A DNA stretch of 64,000 nt from Marinifilum sp. D737 (GCF_026672275.1 NZ_JANQCD010000001.1:124001-188000), one strand, 5' to 3'. Counted from the first letter of the stretch, positions 53,321-62,928 are shown. Notes: generated by a model not told the origin, from the letters alone. A program made the numbers and translations.

Positions 53321-55345
53321 TTAAACTGCTTTACTTTCATTATCACCTTCAGTTGTTGGTGGAACAATTTTCTTTTCTTCTGCCTCTTGTTCTTTGCCAA
53401 AATTTCTTTTTCCAAAGATTTCTTCAAGATCCTCACTAAAGATTACCTCACGCTCTAGAAGAAGTTCAGCCAATTTGTTGTGACCTTCTTCATTGTTACG
53501 AAGCACTTGTTTTGCTCTTTCATAACTGTTCTCAATCAAAGTTTTTACTTCTTGATCGATCAACTCGGCAGTTTTTTCACTGTAAGGTTTCGAGAAAGAG
53601 TAATCAGACTGACCTGATGAATCGTAGTAACTTACATTACCAACCTTATCGCTCATACCAAAGATCGACACCATTGCAATTGCTTGCTTGGTTACCTTCT
53701 CCAAATCGTTTTGAGCACCAGTTGAAACTTTACCAAAAGTAATTTCTTCGGCAGCTCTACCACCAAGAGTAGAACACATTTCATCAAGCATTTGCTCTTT
53801 GGTTGTAATACTTCTTTCCTCAGGAAGATACCAGGCAGCACCAAGAGCTTTACCACGAGGAACAATGGTAACCTTTACCAATGGATGTGCATGCTCTAGC
53901 AACCATGAAATTGTTGCGTGACCAGCTTCGTGATAAGCAATTGTCTTTTTCTCTTCTAAAGAAATGATCTTGTTTTTCTTTTCAAGACCACCAATAATAC
54001 GATCGATCGCATCAAGGAAATCTTGTTTTTCAATGATATCTTTTTTCTTTCTTGCCGCAATTAAAGCTGCTTCATTACATACATTGGCAATATCAGCACC
54101 AGAGAAACCAGGTGTTTGCTTTGCAAGAAATTCCTGATCAATTTTGGGATCAAGTTTCAATGGTTTTAAGTGTACATTAAAGATCTCTCTTCTTTCGTTC
54201 AAATCAGGTAATTCAACATGAATTTGACGATCGAAACGACCTGCACGCATTAAAGCACGGTCAAGAATGTCAGCACGGTTGGTTGCTGCCAAAATGATTA
54301 CACCTGAATTGGTATCGAAACCATCCATTTCGGTCAACAACTGGTTCAAGGTATTCTCACGCTCATCGTTTGATCCCATATTTGGATTTTTACCACGGGC
54401 ACGACCAATTGCATCAATCTCATCGATAAATACAATACAAGGAGCTTTCTCTTTGGCTTGCTTGAACAAATCACGAACACGGCTTGCACCTACACCTACA
54501 AACATCTCAACAAAATCGGAACCCGACATGCTAAAGAAAGGTACGTTTGCTTCGCCAGCAACGGCTTTTGCCAATAAGGTTTTACCAGTTCCCGGAGGGC
54601 CTACAAGTAATGCACCTTTTGGAATTTTACCACCTAGTTTTGTATATCGCTGTGGATGTTTAAGGAATTCCACAATTTCTTCTACCTCTTGTTTGGCTTC
54701 AGCCAAACCAGCAACATCATTAAAATTAACATTGATATTTGATTCCTTATCAAAAACCTTAGCTTTCGATTTACCTACATTAAAGATGTTACCACCTCCG
54801 CCACCACCACCGGCACCACGGCTCATTCTACGGAAAACATAGAACCAAATTCCGATAATCAGTGCAAATGGAAGTATCCACATAATAAAATCACCAAAGG
54901 GATTTTCTTGAGTTGTATATTCAGGTTCAACCCTGTCGTATTCAGAGATTCTTTCCTGTGCTTTTTCCAATTGCCCAGCAAATTGCTCAATAGAACCAAT
55001 TGGGAATGTGTAATGTGGACCTGATTTAGAAGGTGAATCAAAACTAGATTCAAAAAGATCAGGATACTTGTCTAAACTTGCTTCTCTTAGGTAAACGTTA
55101 ACTTCTAAAAGATTTCTGATCACAACAATTCGGTCAACATCCTGGTTGCGGATCATTTCATTTTTAACCTTTTGCCAGCTGGTTTCTTTCGGACTTTGTC
55201 CCAAGTCCAGCAAGTTAAGGGCAATAAAGGCTACTGCAATTAAACCATAAATCCAATAAGCATTGAATTTAGGAGGCTTAATCATATTGTTCCCATTTTT
55301 CCCTTTTGAAAAAGGAGATTTATTTTGATTATTATTCTCTGTCAT
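53321..55345 (-). CDS. ftsH: ATP-dependent zinc metalloprotease FtsH
   Basis: A 674-residue membrane AAA protease. A proline-rich start is followed by two membrane segments around residues 32-50 and 151-170, and a glycine run before the AAA core. The core contains Walker A GPPGTGKT, Walker [11 protein letters not shown] and the second region of homology [10 protein letters not shown]. The zinc protease has HEAGH ([12 protein letters not shown]) and the distal aspartate in [11 protein letters not shown]. It removes damaged membrane proteins. It lies 16 bp after rsfS. Confidence 0.97.
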   Translation of the reverse strand: MTENNNQNKSPFSKGKNGNNMIKPPKFNAYWIYGLIAVAFIALNLLDLGQSPKETSWQKVKNEMIRNQDVDRIVVIRNLLEVNVYLREASLDKYPDLFESSFDSPSKSGPHYTFPIGSIEQFAGQLEKAQERISEYDRVEPEYTTQENPFGDFIMWILPFALIIGIWFYVFRRMSRGAGGGGGGGNIFNVGKSKAKVFDKESNINVNFNDVAGLAEAKQEVEEIVEFLKHPQRYTKLGGKIPKGALLVGPPGTGKTLLAKAVAGEANVPFFSMSGSDFVEMFVGVGASRVRDLFKQAKEKAPCIVFIDEIDAIGRARGKNPNMGSNDERENTLNQLLTEMDGFDTNSGVIILAATNRADILDRALMRAGRFDRQIHVELPDLNERREIFNVHLKPLKLDPKIDQEFLAKQTPGFSGADIANVCNEAALIAARKKKDIIEKQDFLDAIDRIIGGLEKKNKIISLEEKKTIAYHEAGHATISWLLEHAHPLVKVTIVPRGKALGAAWYLPEERSITTKEQMLDEMCSTLGGRAAEEITFGKVSTGAQNDLEKVTKQAIAMVSIFGMSDKVGNVSYYDSSGQSDYSFSKPYSEKTAELIDQEVKTLIENSYERAKQVLRNNEEGHNKLAELLLEREVIFSEDLEEIFGKRNFGKEQEAEEKKIVPPTTEGDNESKAV

Positions 55346-55361
55346 TCTTTTTAGTTAAAGG

Positions 55362-55745
55362 TTATTGATTAGGCTGAGGATCCTCCATTCGGGTGATTGG
55401 AGCATCTGCCCATAAACTTTCTAATTTGTAAAAATCTCTATATTCTTTTTGGAAAATATGAACTACAACATCTGCATAGTCCAAAAGGATCCATTGTGCA
55501 TTTTGTAATCCTTCTTTTTTCCATACTTTTTCGTTAATTTCTTCTCTTACGTAATCTTCAACGGAATCAGCTAAACCTGTAACATGCGTAGTAGATGTTC
55601 CATTACAGACTATGAAATATTTACATACCGAGCTGTCGATATTTCTTAAATCTATTTTTACAATATCTTCAGCTTTCCTCTCTTGCAATCCTTCAATAAT
55701 TGTCTCAACCAGCTCCTCTGAGTTATACTCCTGCTTTTTTGTCAT
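55362..55745 (-). CDS. rsfS: Ribosomal silencing factor RsfS
   Basis: A 127-residue protein of the RsfS/Iojap family, with DIVKIDLRNIDSSVCKYFIVCNGTS and the C-terminal WILLDYADVVVHIFQKEYRDFYKLESLWAD, both family signatures. RsfS binds L14 and blocks subunit joining when nutrients are low. First gene of the rsfS-ftsH unit, with a -7 box just upstream. Confidence 0.96.
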   Translation of the reverse strand: MTKKQEYNSEELVETIIEGLQERKAEDIVKIDLRNIDSSVCKYFIVCNGTSTTHVTGLADSVEDYVREEINEKVWKKEGLQNAQWILLDYADVVVHIFQKEYRDFYKLESLWADAPITRMEDPQPNQ

Positions 55746-55761
55746 ATTTTAATTTTACTTA

Positions 55762-55769
55762 CAAAGATA
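55762..55769 (-). promoter_or_regulatory. -7 box for rsfS-ftsH
   Basis: Read on the minus strand this is TATCTTTG, matching TAnnTTTG, about 17 bp upstream of the rsfS ATG, so the leader is very short. Confidence 0.5.
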
Positions 55770-55885
55770 ATTTTTTTTTATTCTCAATAACTTCCTTTTG
55801 CATATTGCTTGTCGAAAGTGTTATAATTTACTAATCTACAGATTTTATAAGCTTTCAAGGGTTATAATTGTTTAATCTTTCTTCT

Positions 55886-55893
55886 TATTTTTG
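55886..55893 (+). promoter_or_regulatory. -7 box for birA
   Basis: TATTTTTG matches TAnnTTTG, 65 bp before the birA ATG. The -33 element is not clear. Confidence 0.4.
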
Positions 55894-55958
55894 TCGATCA
55901 GGAATGTATTATTTTTAAAGATAGTAATTCCATAAATGATAAACCAACAAGCCATTAT

Positions 55959-56708
55959 ATGCAGCAAAAATTATTTACTCCCCAATTAATTATACGCAAG
56001 AACGAGATAAATTCCACAAATAATTTTGCCTTGGAATTGATAAAATCCGCAAATCCTGCAGCCGGGACTGTCGTTTTGACATTAAATCAGACAAAAGGCC
56101 GCGGACAGCAAACAAATTCTTGGGAAAGTGAAAGTGGCAAAAACCTTACCATTAGTATCATTCTTAGACCAGAATTTCTACCAATTCCCGATCAATTTCA
56201 TATTTCGATGGTAATTTCTCTTGGCGTGCATGATTATTTGAAAGAATATTTGGATGATGTTCTGGTTAAATGGCCAAATGATATTTATGTGGGAGATAAG
56301 AAAATTGCGGGAATCTTGATCGAACACTCCATAATGGGATCTGTACTGAGTACATCGGTATGTGGGATTGGTTTAAATATTAACCAAAGAAAGTTTGTAT
56401 CGGATGCTCCAAATCCAATTTCTCTTTCGAACTGTACAAATCAGGAGTATGATTTAGAGACAGAGCTTTCGAACTTATTGGGTAAAATTGAAAATAGATA
56501 CTTCCAACTTGAGGATGGCGATAAAAAACAGTTGGAAAAAGATTACTTAGATACACTTTATTGGATGAATGAACCTCATACCTATAAGGATAAAAATGGT
56601 GTGTTTAAGGGAAAAATTGTGGGAATTACAGAATGGGGACAATTGAGAATTGTTGCAGAAGGAAAGGAGAGAATCTATAATTTTAAAGAGGTGAGTTTTG
56701 TAAGATAG
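55959..56708 (+). CDS. birA: Biotin--[acetyl-CoA-carboxylase] ligase
   Basis: A 249-residue biotin protein ligase, without the N-terminal DNA-binding domain of E. coli BirA. The biotin loop KGRGQQTNSWES (usual GRGRxGRxW), VKWPNDIYVGDKKIAGILIE and GIGLNIN are conserved. It attaches biotin to the carboxylase carrier protein. Single gene divergent from rsfS; no repressor function expected. Confidence 0.94.
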   Translation: MQQKLFTPQLIIRKNEINSTNNFALELIKSANPAAGTVVLTLNQTKGRGQQTNSWESESGKNLTISIILRPEFLPIPDQFHISMVISLGVHDYLKEYLDDVLVKWPNDIYVGDKKIAGILIEHSIMGSVLSTSVCGIGLNINQRKFVSDAPNPISLSNCTNQEYDLETELSNLLGKIENRYFQLEDGDKKQLEKDYLDTLYWMNEPHTYKDKNGVFKGKIVGITEWGQLRIVAEGKERIYNFKEVSFVR

Positions 56709-56719
56709 AGATTTGTAAT

Positions 56720-56842
56720 AGCTATAAGCCTCAAGCTACAAGGGGAAAATACTTGTGGCTTGTAACTTGGAGCTTTTAGCTAAAAGCTGTCAGCTCTCAG
56801 CCGTCAGCAAAAAAAGTGCTGTTAGCTGAGAGCTGAATGTTG
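56720..56842. repeat. Two adjacent heptad-repeat hairpins between birA and the TonB receptor
   Basis: The first hairpin pairs 56720-56742 with 56752-56774 (units such as AGCTATA, AGCCTCA, AGCTACA on the left). The second pairs 56784-56809 with 56817-56842, including a perfect 11-bp match CAGCTCTCAGC/GCTGAGAGCTG. Both read as 7-bp periodic sequence. They fill most of the gap between two convergent genes and may act as a terminator for both. Confidence 0.75.
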
Positions 56843-56858
56843 TAAGCTAGTATCTATA

Positions 56859-59168
56859 CTAAAAATTCAATGACAATTTTACATTCACATTTCGTCCCGG
56901 ATTATAAAATCCTAAAGGTTTAAGACTCGACAAATGATCTGTATAAGTCTTGTCGAACAAATTGCTTACGCCTGCCAATAGCTTAGCATTAAAGTTTCCA
57001 ATTTTAAAAGAAGTTCCTGTTTGAATATTAAACAGATGATAGGCTGCAGTTTTGGTTTCAAACTGAGCAGGATCATTTTGATCCATAGCATATTTCCATT
57101 CGAATTTGATAAAAGGATTCTTAAATTGCTTGTTGCCTTTACCAAAGAATTCCAGGCTTGTATTCAATTTGTGTTGTGGTATAAATGGCAGTCTTCCGCC
57201 ATCATCTTGCTTCCCAATTACCATTGAATAATCGGAATGAATTTTTAGGTAATCTACTGGTACTACATTTATCGCGATTTCACCTCCATATAATTTGGCA
57301 TCTTGCTGATCGTATGCATAAACAAATCCGGCTCCTTCTGGGGCAGGTTCATCAGTAGGTGCCAAATAAATAAAATCGTAAACTTTATTATAAAAAAGTG
57401 AAAAATCGATATTGTGATTACTTGTGTGATAATGCAGTCCCAAATCGGTTTCGAAACTTTTTTGAGCATCTAAGTCAGAATTTCCTTCCTCGAACCTGTT
57501 ACCATGAAGACCATGTTGCGAAAGTTCAGCCAAATTTGGCACACGGTATCCTGTAGCCAGGTTAGTTCTCATTAATAATGATTCAGAAAGGTGAAATGTT
57601 GCACCTAAGGAAGCGTTCAGGTTATCAAATTTCCGATTGATATGTACCATTTCTTCTTCATGATGTTCCTCCTCTTCTTCGTGATGATCACCTTCCTCTT
57701 CATGATGTTCGTCTTCTGGTTCTCCGTGCGAGTGTCCACCAGCTTCTTGTTCCGGAACGTAAAGAGATCTGTGATCATATCTAACGCCAAGTTGAATATC
57801 GGCTTTCCCAACTTCCTTTTTCAGCAAAGAGAACAATGAAAAGTCATCAATTTTCGCATCAGGAATAATTCTATTCGGAGCTCCCTGATTTTTGTTAGAT
57901 TGGTGCATGCCTTGAACTCCTACCAGGAACTCTGTGTTTTCTCCTGTTGGGAAGTACAACTTACTGTCGTAGGTGAAGGTTTTTAAGTCCATATCCACCA
58001 ATCGGAAATGCTCCGAATTAGGATTACCTTTTAATTGTCGGTTATTGAATTGATATGCTGCATTTACTTCCAACTTGTAATTTCCCAGAAATAATCTGTT
58101 TCTCGACGAAATAAGGTGTTGAGTTAAATCCTGAAACCAATAGTGGTTCTTTCTATTGCCTTCACTTACTACCTCTAAAGCTTCACTGTTTGTCATACCT
58201 AATTTAGGCTGTAGGTAGTCGTAATAAAGTTTAAAACTACCAAAGTCTTTAATCAAACCTAAACCCAATTGTATGCCTTCTGAATTGAAACGGGTATTTG
58301 GTACAAACTCACCATTTCCGTCTTTGTAATCGCGGTGAGATTGTTTTGTTGCTCTTAGCATCCAGAACAAACTGTTCGAACTTCCTTTTACGCCAATGTT
58401 GTGATTCCATCCACTGGATACAGAGTGAAATTCAGAAGAAACATCAGCTTGAACTGAATTGGCTGGTGCAGGTTTTTCGCGAAGGATATTAATCACACCA
58501 CCCATTGCATCCGATCCGTAAAGTAATGAGGCAGGACCTTTTATTACTTCGATATGATTTGCTCCTTGTTCATTAACCAAAAATGGATGATCGGTTGAGA
58601 ACTGGAAATTTTCTAATCGAACTCCATTGTTTAAGAAAATGATGTTGTTTAAGGATAATCCTCTGATGACAGGAGTACTTACTGCCGGACTTCTTGAGAT
58701 TACATCAACACCTGGTATGCTGGATAGCTTTTCTCCAAGCGAAGGACTGACCAATTGTTCCAATTTCTCTTTGTTAAGAACTGAAATTTTAATTGAGTTC
58801 TCGTGCTGAGCTGAAGGAAAACCACCGGAGACTACGATATCTTGGGTGGTTACTGAGGTAAATTCCAAATCAACATTAAGTTGATTGTTTTCGGATTGAA
58901 TGTTAATGGTTTTGATAATTGATTCGTAACCAACAAAAGAAAACTGAACCGTTAACTTCCCTTGTGGAAGATGTTCCAATACATAAGTACCATCAGAATT
59001 ACTAACTGCACCTTTTTGCAATTCTGGTACAAAAATACTTACTCCAGGTAGGGGAGTGCCATGGTTTTGATCTTTAACGGTCCCACTTAATTTGTTGTTG
59101 CTTAGCTCTACTGATGAGAAAGCGTAAAAAGGCAATAGCAATAATACTGCCAGAAAATATCTGATCAT
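56859..59168 (-). CDS. TonB-dependent receptor with His/Glu-rich loop
   Basis: A 769-residue outer-membrane receptor. The signal peptide (about residues 1-19) is followed by a CarboxypepD_reg-like domain (KLSGTVKDQNHGTPLPGVSIFV), a TonB plug (about 110-230, with PGVDVISRSPAV and VIKGPASLLYGSDAMGGVINI) and a 22-strand-type barrel ending KLSLNF. An extracellular loop (about 480-510, encoded at 57649-57741) is very rich in His and Glu. This suggests metal capture such as zinc or copper, but the substrate is inferred. Start at the ATG at 59168 (MIRYFLAV). A small His/Cys-rich gene lies directly upstream. Confidence 0.9.
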   Translation of the reverse strand: MIRYFLAVLLLLPFYAFSSVELSNNKLSGTVKDQNHGTPLPGVSIFVPELQKGAVSNSDGTYVLEHLPQGKLTVQFSFVGYESIIKTINIQSENNQLNVDLEFTSVTTQDIVVSGGFPSAQHENSIKISVLNKEKLEQLVSPSLGEKLSSIPGVDVISRSPAVSTPVIRGLSLNNIIFLNNGVRLENFQFSTDHPFLVNEQGANHIEVIKGPASLLYGSDAMGGVINILREKPAPANSVQADVSSEFHSVSSGWNHNIGVKGSSNSLFWMLRATKQSHRDYKDGNGEFVPNTRFNSEGIQLGLGLIKDFGSFKLYYDYLQPKLGMTNSEALEVVSEGNRKNHYWFQDLTQHLISSRNRLFLGNYKLEVNAAYQFNNRQLKGNPNSEHFRLVDMDLKTFTYDSKLYFPTGENTEFLVGVQGMHQSNKNQGAPNRIIPDAKIDDFSLFSLLKKEVGKADIQLGVRYDHRSLYVPEQEAGGHSHGEPEDEHHEEEGDHHEEEEEHHEEEMVHINRKFDNLNASLGATFHLSESLLMRTNLATGYRVPNLAELSQHGLHGNRFEEGNSDLDAQKSFETDLGLHYHTSNHNIDFSLFYNKVYDFIYLAPTDEPAPEGAGFVYAYDQQDAKLYGGEIAINVVPVDYLKIHSDYSMVIGKQDDGGRLPFIPQHKLNTSLEFFGKGNKQFKNPFIKFEWKYAMDQNDPAQFETKTAAYHLFNIQTGTSFKIGNFNAKLLAGVSNLFDKTYTDHLSSLKPLGFYNPGRNVNVKLSLNF

Positions 59169-59276
59169 AATTTTAAAAGAGTTTTTTGATTTGGTAAAAC
59201 ACAAATACAAGTCGATAAGTGATATCAACATAGATTCACTTCAAATGCATAATTTGAGACTTGTTTTTTAAGGCAT

Positions 59277-59603
59277 TTATATTTCAAAAAACTCAGGAGG
59301 AGCACGCAAGCTAAAATCAAATCTCGGAGGAGTTTGAATTTTAATGGTTTGTTTTGCTTTGTGAGATATGAATTCAGTACTGCTAACAGCAGGGATATGA
59401 AGCATATCAGTAGAATCAAAATAGAAGTAGTCGAAATCCTGAATAGCACAAATGTCAGCTACATCAGGAGTGTGATTTGTACAAGAATGACAATGATGCT
59501 CGTGATTAGGGAACATCATGTGCTGGGCTTTAATTACAATTGGCAGAACAAATGCCATTGCAAGTAAAAAACCGAGAATTCTATGTCTACTATTTAGATT
59601 CAT
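59277..59603 (-). CDS. Small exported His/Cys-rich protein upstream of the TonB receptor
   Basis: A 108-residue protein. A signal-like segment (about residues 9-25, ILGFLLAMAFVLPIVI) precedes a cluster HHCHSCTNH (about residues 36-44). A single later Cys is in CAIQDFDYFYFD, and the C-terminus is LRAPPEFFEI. It is 108 bp upstream of the TonB receptor on the same strand. I do not recognise a named family with confidence. The His/Cys cluster and the receptor's His-rich loop suggest joint metal uptake. Confidence 0.72.
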   Translation of the reverse strand: MNLNSRHRILGFLLAMAFVLPIVIKAQHMMFPNHEHHCHSCTNHTPDVADICAIQDFDYFYFDSTDMLHIPAVSSTEFISHKAKQTIKIQTPPRFDFSLRAPPEFFEI

Positions 59604-59637
59604 TCAATCCAAAGCTATTTAAAAAATAGCAAGGCAC

Positions 59638-59668
59638 AAAAAAAGCCGTTGAGTTTTTTCAACAGCTT
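59638..59668 (-). terminator. Terminator of the SRPBCC gene
   Basis: On the minus strand AAGCTGTTGA pairs with TCAACGGCTT (one G-T pair), 6-nt loop, followed by TTTTT. It lies 20 bp past the SRPBCC stop codon. Confidence 0.85.
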
Positions 59669-59687
59669 CTCCTGATCAAGTTTGATC

Positions 59688-60185
59688 CTATTCCATATTC
59701 TGAAGTGCACTGAAAGGAATTTGAGTCAATCCCTCTGCCAATTGATTGATGCCTTTTTCCAACTTCTTTTTCAGCATCATTTTCATCATGGCATTTAATT
59801 CAGCATGCACGGTTAATCGCACTCTAGTGTCGTAAGGTCCCTTATCAATTAATTGAATCCATAAATAAAATTCGAATGGACTTCTTCCGTACCCGGTTAA
59901 TTTTAAGGTTTTATTTTCTTCTTTTTCGACAAATTGTAATCCAGCTTCACCGAATCCTTTAATTACAAATGTACAGTTGTCTTCAGTTGCTTCCCAATGT
60001 TCGATGTGTTCTTTAATGTTCATCTTCTTTTTGGTTTGAGCTTCAATTTGCTCTTGCACCTGAGGATTTTCTGCAGCCAATTCAAAAACTTTGGCAATTT
60101 TTCTAAAATCAGATAAGAAACCATATACATCACCAACCAGGTGTGGAATCTTATGTACTTCACTTACAATTTTTGTTGTCGACAT
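59688..60185 (-). CDS. SRPBCC (START-like) family protein
   Basis: A 165-residue protein with the START-like pattern: an N-terminal strand SEVHKIPHLVGDVYGFLSDF, a helical insert, beta strands (CTFVIKGFGEAGLQFVEKEENKTLKLTGYG, RVRLTVHAELN), and a long C-terminal helix (MKMMLKKKLEKGINQLAEGLTQIPF). These proteins have a deep pocket for hydrophobic ligands; the ligand is unknown. It lies next to pyrE, with a heptad-repeat hairpin between. Confidence 0.78.
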   Translation of the reverse strand: MSTTKIVSEVHKIPHLVGDVYGFLSDFRKIAKVFELAAENPQVQEQIEAQTKKKMNIKEHIEHWEATEDNCTFVIKGFGEAGLQFVEKEENKTLKLTGYGRSPFEFYLWIQLIDKGPYDTRVRLTVHAELNAMMKMMLKKKLEKGINQLAEGLTQIPFSALQNME

Positions 60186-60210
60186 TTATCCGTCCTCCAT
60201 TAGAATACAA

Positions 60211-60277
60211 AAGAGGGTGTTTGTTAGCTTTTGGCGATAAGCGATTGGCTATTAGCCTGGCTAAAAAACACTCTCTT
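60211..60277. repeat. Heptad-repeat hairpin between SRPBCC and pyrE genes
   Basis: Outer arms AAGAGGGTGTTT (60211-60222) and AAACACTCTCTT (60266-60277) pair with one mismatch. The inside reads as 7-bp units (TTAGCTT, TTGGCGA, TAAGCGA, TTGGCTA, TTAGCCT). Confidence 0.6.
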
Positions 60278-60409
60278 TTAAAAATTATATTTTTTGGAAA
60301 AGATTTTCTACAATTGGGTAAAACAATGAATTAATTTCAGTCTTGCGATGTGTAAGAATTCTAATTTTAGAAAGCCAATTGCCATCACTAAGAGAAATTG
60401 AATGCTAAT

Positions 60410-61042
60410 TTATACTCCCCAGCTTGCCGGATCTTTTCTCCATTCTTTCAATTGATCAACATCTTCAGCTTTAATGTATCCAATTTCTTGAGCACGATCA
60501 ATCATGATGTTGTAATCACTTAAAGTATCAAGCTTACAATTGTTTTCAGTAAAATTATCAACTGCTTTTTGGAAACCATAAGTAAAAATAGCTACCATAC
60601 CCAATACTTCGCAACCAGCTTCTCTTAAAGCTTGAACCGCTTTTAAGCTACTACCGCCAGTCGAAATTAAATCTTCGATAACCACAACTTTTTGTCCTGG
60701 TTTAATTTCACCTTCAATTAAGTTGGTCATTCCGTGCGCTTTTGCCGATGAACGAATGTAAACCATTGGTTTATTCATTTCTTCAGCAACCAAAGCTCCC
60801 TGTGCAATAGCACCTGTTGCTACACCTGCAATTACTTCAACTTCAGGATATTTTTCCATTACAACTTCAGCAAAAGCCTTCTTAATATAAGTTCTAACCT
60901 CTGGGTAAGAAAGAGTTTTACGGTTGTCACAATAAATAGGAGATTTCCATCCCGATGCCCAGGTAAATGGGTTTGTTGGTTCTAGTTTAATTGCCTTAAT
61001 TTGTAGCAAATATTCAGCGACTTGTTTAGCAGTATCTTGCAT
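60410..61042 (-). CDS. pyrE: Orotate phosphoribosyltransferase
   Basis: A 210-residue PRTase. It has the family start KLEPTNPFTWASGWKSPIYCDNR and the PRPP-binding motif VVVIEDLISTGGSS (about residues 119-132), with GVATGAIAQGALVA before. It converts orotate and PRPP to OMP in pyrimidine synthesis. Divergent from the Nudix gene. Confidence 0.97.
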   Translation of the reverse strand: MQDTAKQVAEYLLQIKAIKLEPTNPFTWASGWKSPIYCDNRKTLSYPEVRTYIKKAFAEVVMEKYPEVEVIAGVATGAIAQGALVAEEMNKPMVYIRSSAKAHGMTNLIEGEIKPGQKVVVIEDLISTGGSSLKAVQALREAGCEVLGMVAIFTYGFQKAVDNFTENNCKLDTLSDYNIMIDRAQEIGYIKAEDVDQLKEWRKDPASWGV

Positions 61043-61135
61043 ACTTTCTCTGGATTTATGGATTGTTATACGAATTCAAAACACGGAAATTCAAAGCATT
61101 ATGTTTTTCCGATGTATTTTAAAAATCTACCGCAA

Positions 61136-61729
61136 ATGTATAAAGTATTTTTTAAAGATCGATTGATTTTTTTAGGTGATAAAAAGGAATGTTTGAATTT
61201 TGATGGAATGGTTTATGCATGGACGGAAGAAGAATCTCTGGAAGGATTAATTCATCAGTTTGATGAGGAAGAGCACAGAGAGCAAATTTTTGTGGTTGCC
61301 GACGATCTTGAAGAACTTTTTGCCCACTTTAAATCTTGCTTTAAATACATTGAAGCTGCAGGTGGAAAGGTATATAATTCTAATAATGAAATTTTGGCCA
61401 TTTACCGATTGGACAAATGGGATTTGCCAAAGGGAAAAGTAGAGGACGGTGAAGAAATTCCTGAAGCTGCCATTCGTGAAGTAGAGGAGGAGTGCGGAAT
61501 TTCAGGTGTCGAGATTGAAAAGGAACTCAACTCGACCTATCATACCTACTGGATGAAAGGCAAATTTGTTTTAAAGCGCACCTACTGGTATCAAATGACT
61601 TATTCGGGATCTGAAGAATTGGTTCCTCAAACCGAGGAGGACATTCAGGAAGTAAAATGGTTGGCAGAAGATAATTTGGAAGCGTTTAAAAACAATACTT
61701 ATGCTTCTATATTGGAAGTGATTTCATAA
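61136..61729 (+). CDS. Nudix hydrolase
   Basis: A 197-residue protein. The N-terminal 65 residues form a small extra domain (YKVFFKDRLIFLGD). The Nudix box GKVEDGEEIPEAAIREVEEECGI follows, complete, with the preceding DKWDLPKG typical of the NUDIX fold. The substrate class is unknown. I start at the ATG at 61136, since the earlier frame overlaps pyrE. Confidence 0.9.
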   Translation: MYKVFFKDRLIFLGDKKECLNFDGMVYAWTEEESLEGLIHQFDEEEHREQIFVVADDLEELFAHFKSCFKYIEAAGGKVYNSNNEILAIYRLDKWDLPKGKVEDGEEIPEAAIREVEEECGISGVEIEKELNSTYHTYWMKGKFVLKRTYWYQMTYSGSEELVPQTEEDIQEVKWLAEDNLEAFKNNTYASILEVIS

Positions 61730-61745
61730 TTGATACAATTGAAGA

Positions 61746-62246
61746 ATGCTTGATTGGAGAATTCTGGATTGGAAAAAGAATCTCAATAAAAAGAGCAATA
61801 CCGAATTGCTTGATTTATTTAAGGAGAGCAATAGAATTAATATCGATCCACAGATATATGCGGGTAATTTACTATTTGAAAGAGGATTTAATCCTACCGA
61901 ACTGTTAAGAATAAAGAATGACCTTAAAGATGCTATTGAAGCTGCATTTGAGAAAATGCATGGGAAAAATCACTCAGAGATCATTAAGGAAAATGTAATT
62001 AGACAAATAACTTATTGCACAATGTCGGCTGTCTTGCTAACTTTTTCGTATAGCAAACAAACCATTTTCAAGTTTAATGATTTGATTGAGAGTAATTTTA
62101 CAGCATATGCCATTTTAATATGACTTTCATTTTTCCCACTACTTTTTATCAAACGAAGTAATCAAAAAGCAATTCAAAAATATCAAAAATCCTTACAGGA
62201 AAAGCAGGAATTAATTTCTAAGATTGATAGGGAATTGAAGATTTAA
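61746..62246 (+). pseudogene. Two-span membrane protein gene interrupted by in-frame TGA
   Basis: An ATG at 61746, 16 bp after the Nudix gene, opens a frame that meets TGA at 62121-62123. It then continues in the same register for 40 more codons to TAA at 62244-62246. The hydrophobic segment AYAILI before the stop continues as LSFFPLLF after it, followed by a charged coiled-coil-like tail (YQKSLQEKQELISKI). Only one base change (TGG to TGA) would explain this. The N-terminal part has no known domain. It may be a pseudogene or a sequencing error; a shorter 125-residue product is the alternative. Confidence 0.65.
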
Positions 62247-62928
62247 TTTATGGATGCTCCTCTTCTATGTAAGTTAATTGCATAGAAGATAATTGAATGC
62301 AAGAAGCTTTTGTAAGTACTAGTCAGAAATGAGAAAACGCTCTCATCATCAGTCATTACAAGCTCCGACTATCATGGGAGATTTACCGAAGCAAGAAGCA
62401 AGCGAAGACCATATTCATTTATACACAATTCTGCCGGTAAGAATACAGCTTGTTTAACATCGAAACAAGGCTCAATTTTAAAAAATTTAGTCAAGATTTT
62501 TCAGGATGACTTATGATAGCTATCCTATCTTCTGAAAACCTATAAACCAAGTCCGGTCCAAATGCAAAGATGCCCCTAAATCTTTCCATTTGAGCTCAGC
62601 AAATTAAATTCCTGTAACAAATTAATATACCTCCTAAGATTGTTTTCCGACTGACTTTCTCATTTCTATGAAAGAAACCTGTCAGATCTGGAGAAAAATT
62701 GTTGAAAAATGGTGAATTTTCATAGCATACAGCAACTTACAGACAAATAGAATATTGCACTGTTGAACATATGGTAATGTTGTGGCAATACTATGGTTGG
62801 CAAATTGAGCATAGTGTATTTTTATAGGTAGGGTGGTAAATTATCTATGGTAGATATTTTGTTTTTGAAAAAAGAAGCTTCTAAATTAGGATTGAAAATT
62901 TTACATAACTTTTAAAATTTAGTGGCTT
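62247..62928. other. Gene-free stretch, 682 bp
   Basis: I see no reading frame of useful length and no strong hairpin or tandem repeat here. A loose inverted pair around CTGACTTTC and GAAAGAAACCTGTCAG lies near 62650-62685. It presumably contains the promoter of the following lipoprotein gene, but I could not find a clear TAnnTTTG box at a suitable position. Confidence 0.6.

Noticed and set aside
54267-54842. A 191-codon plus-strand frame opposite ftsH
   Set aside because: Antisense shadow of the conserved FtsH AAA domain; the product ends in a proline run from the reverse of the FtsH glycine run.
59225-59449. A 74-codon frame overlapping the His/Cys-rich gene and the TonB receptor start
   Set aside because: The alternative frame at 59277-59603 has an ATG, a signal peptide and a metal-binding cluster, so this overlapping frame is a shadow.
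59688-60185. SRPBCC protein as a polyketide cyclase
   Set aside because: No biosynthetic genes are nearby and the fold alone does not indicate that activity.
62121-62123. In-frame TGA as a selenocysteine codon
   Set aside because: It lies in a hydrophobic helix with no redox context, and I see no hairpin directly after it that resembles a bacterial SECIS element.
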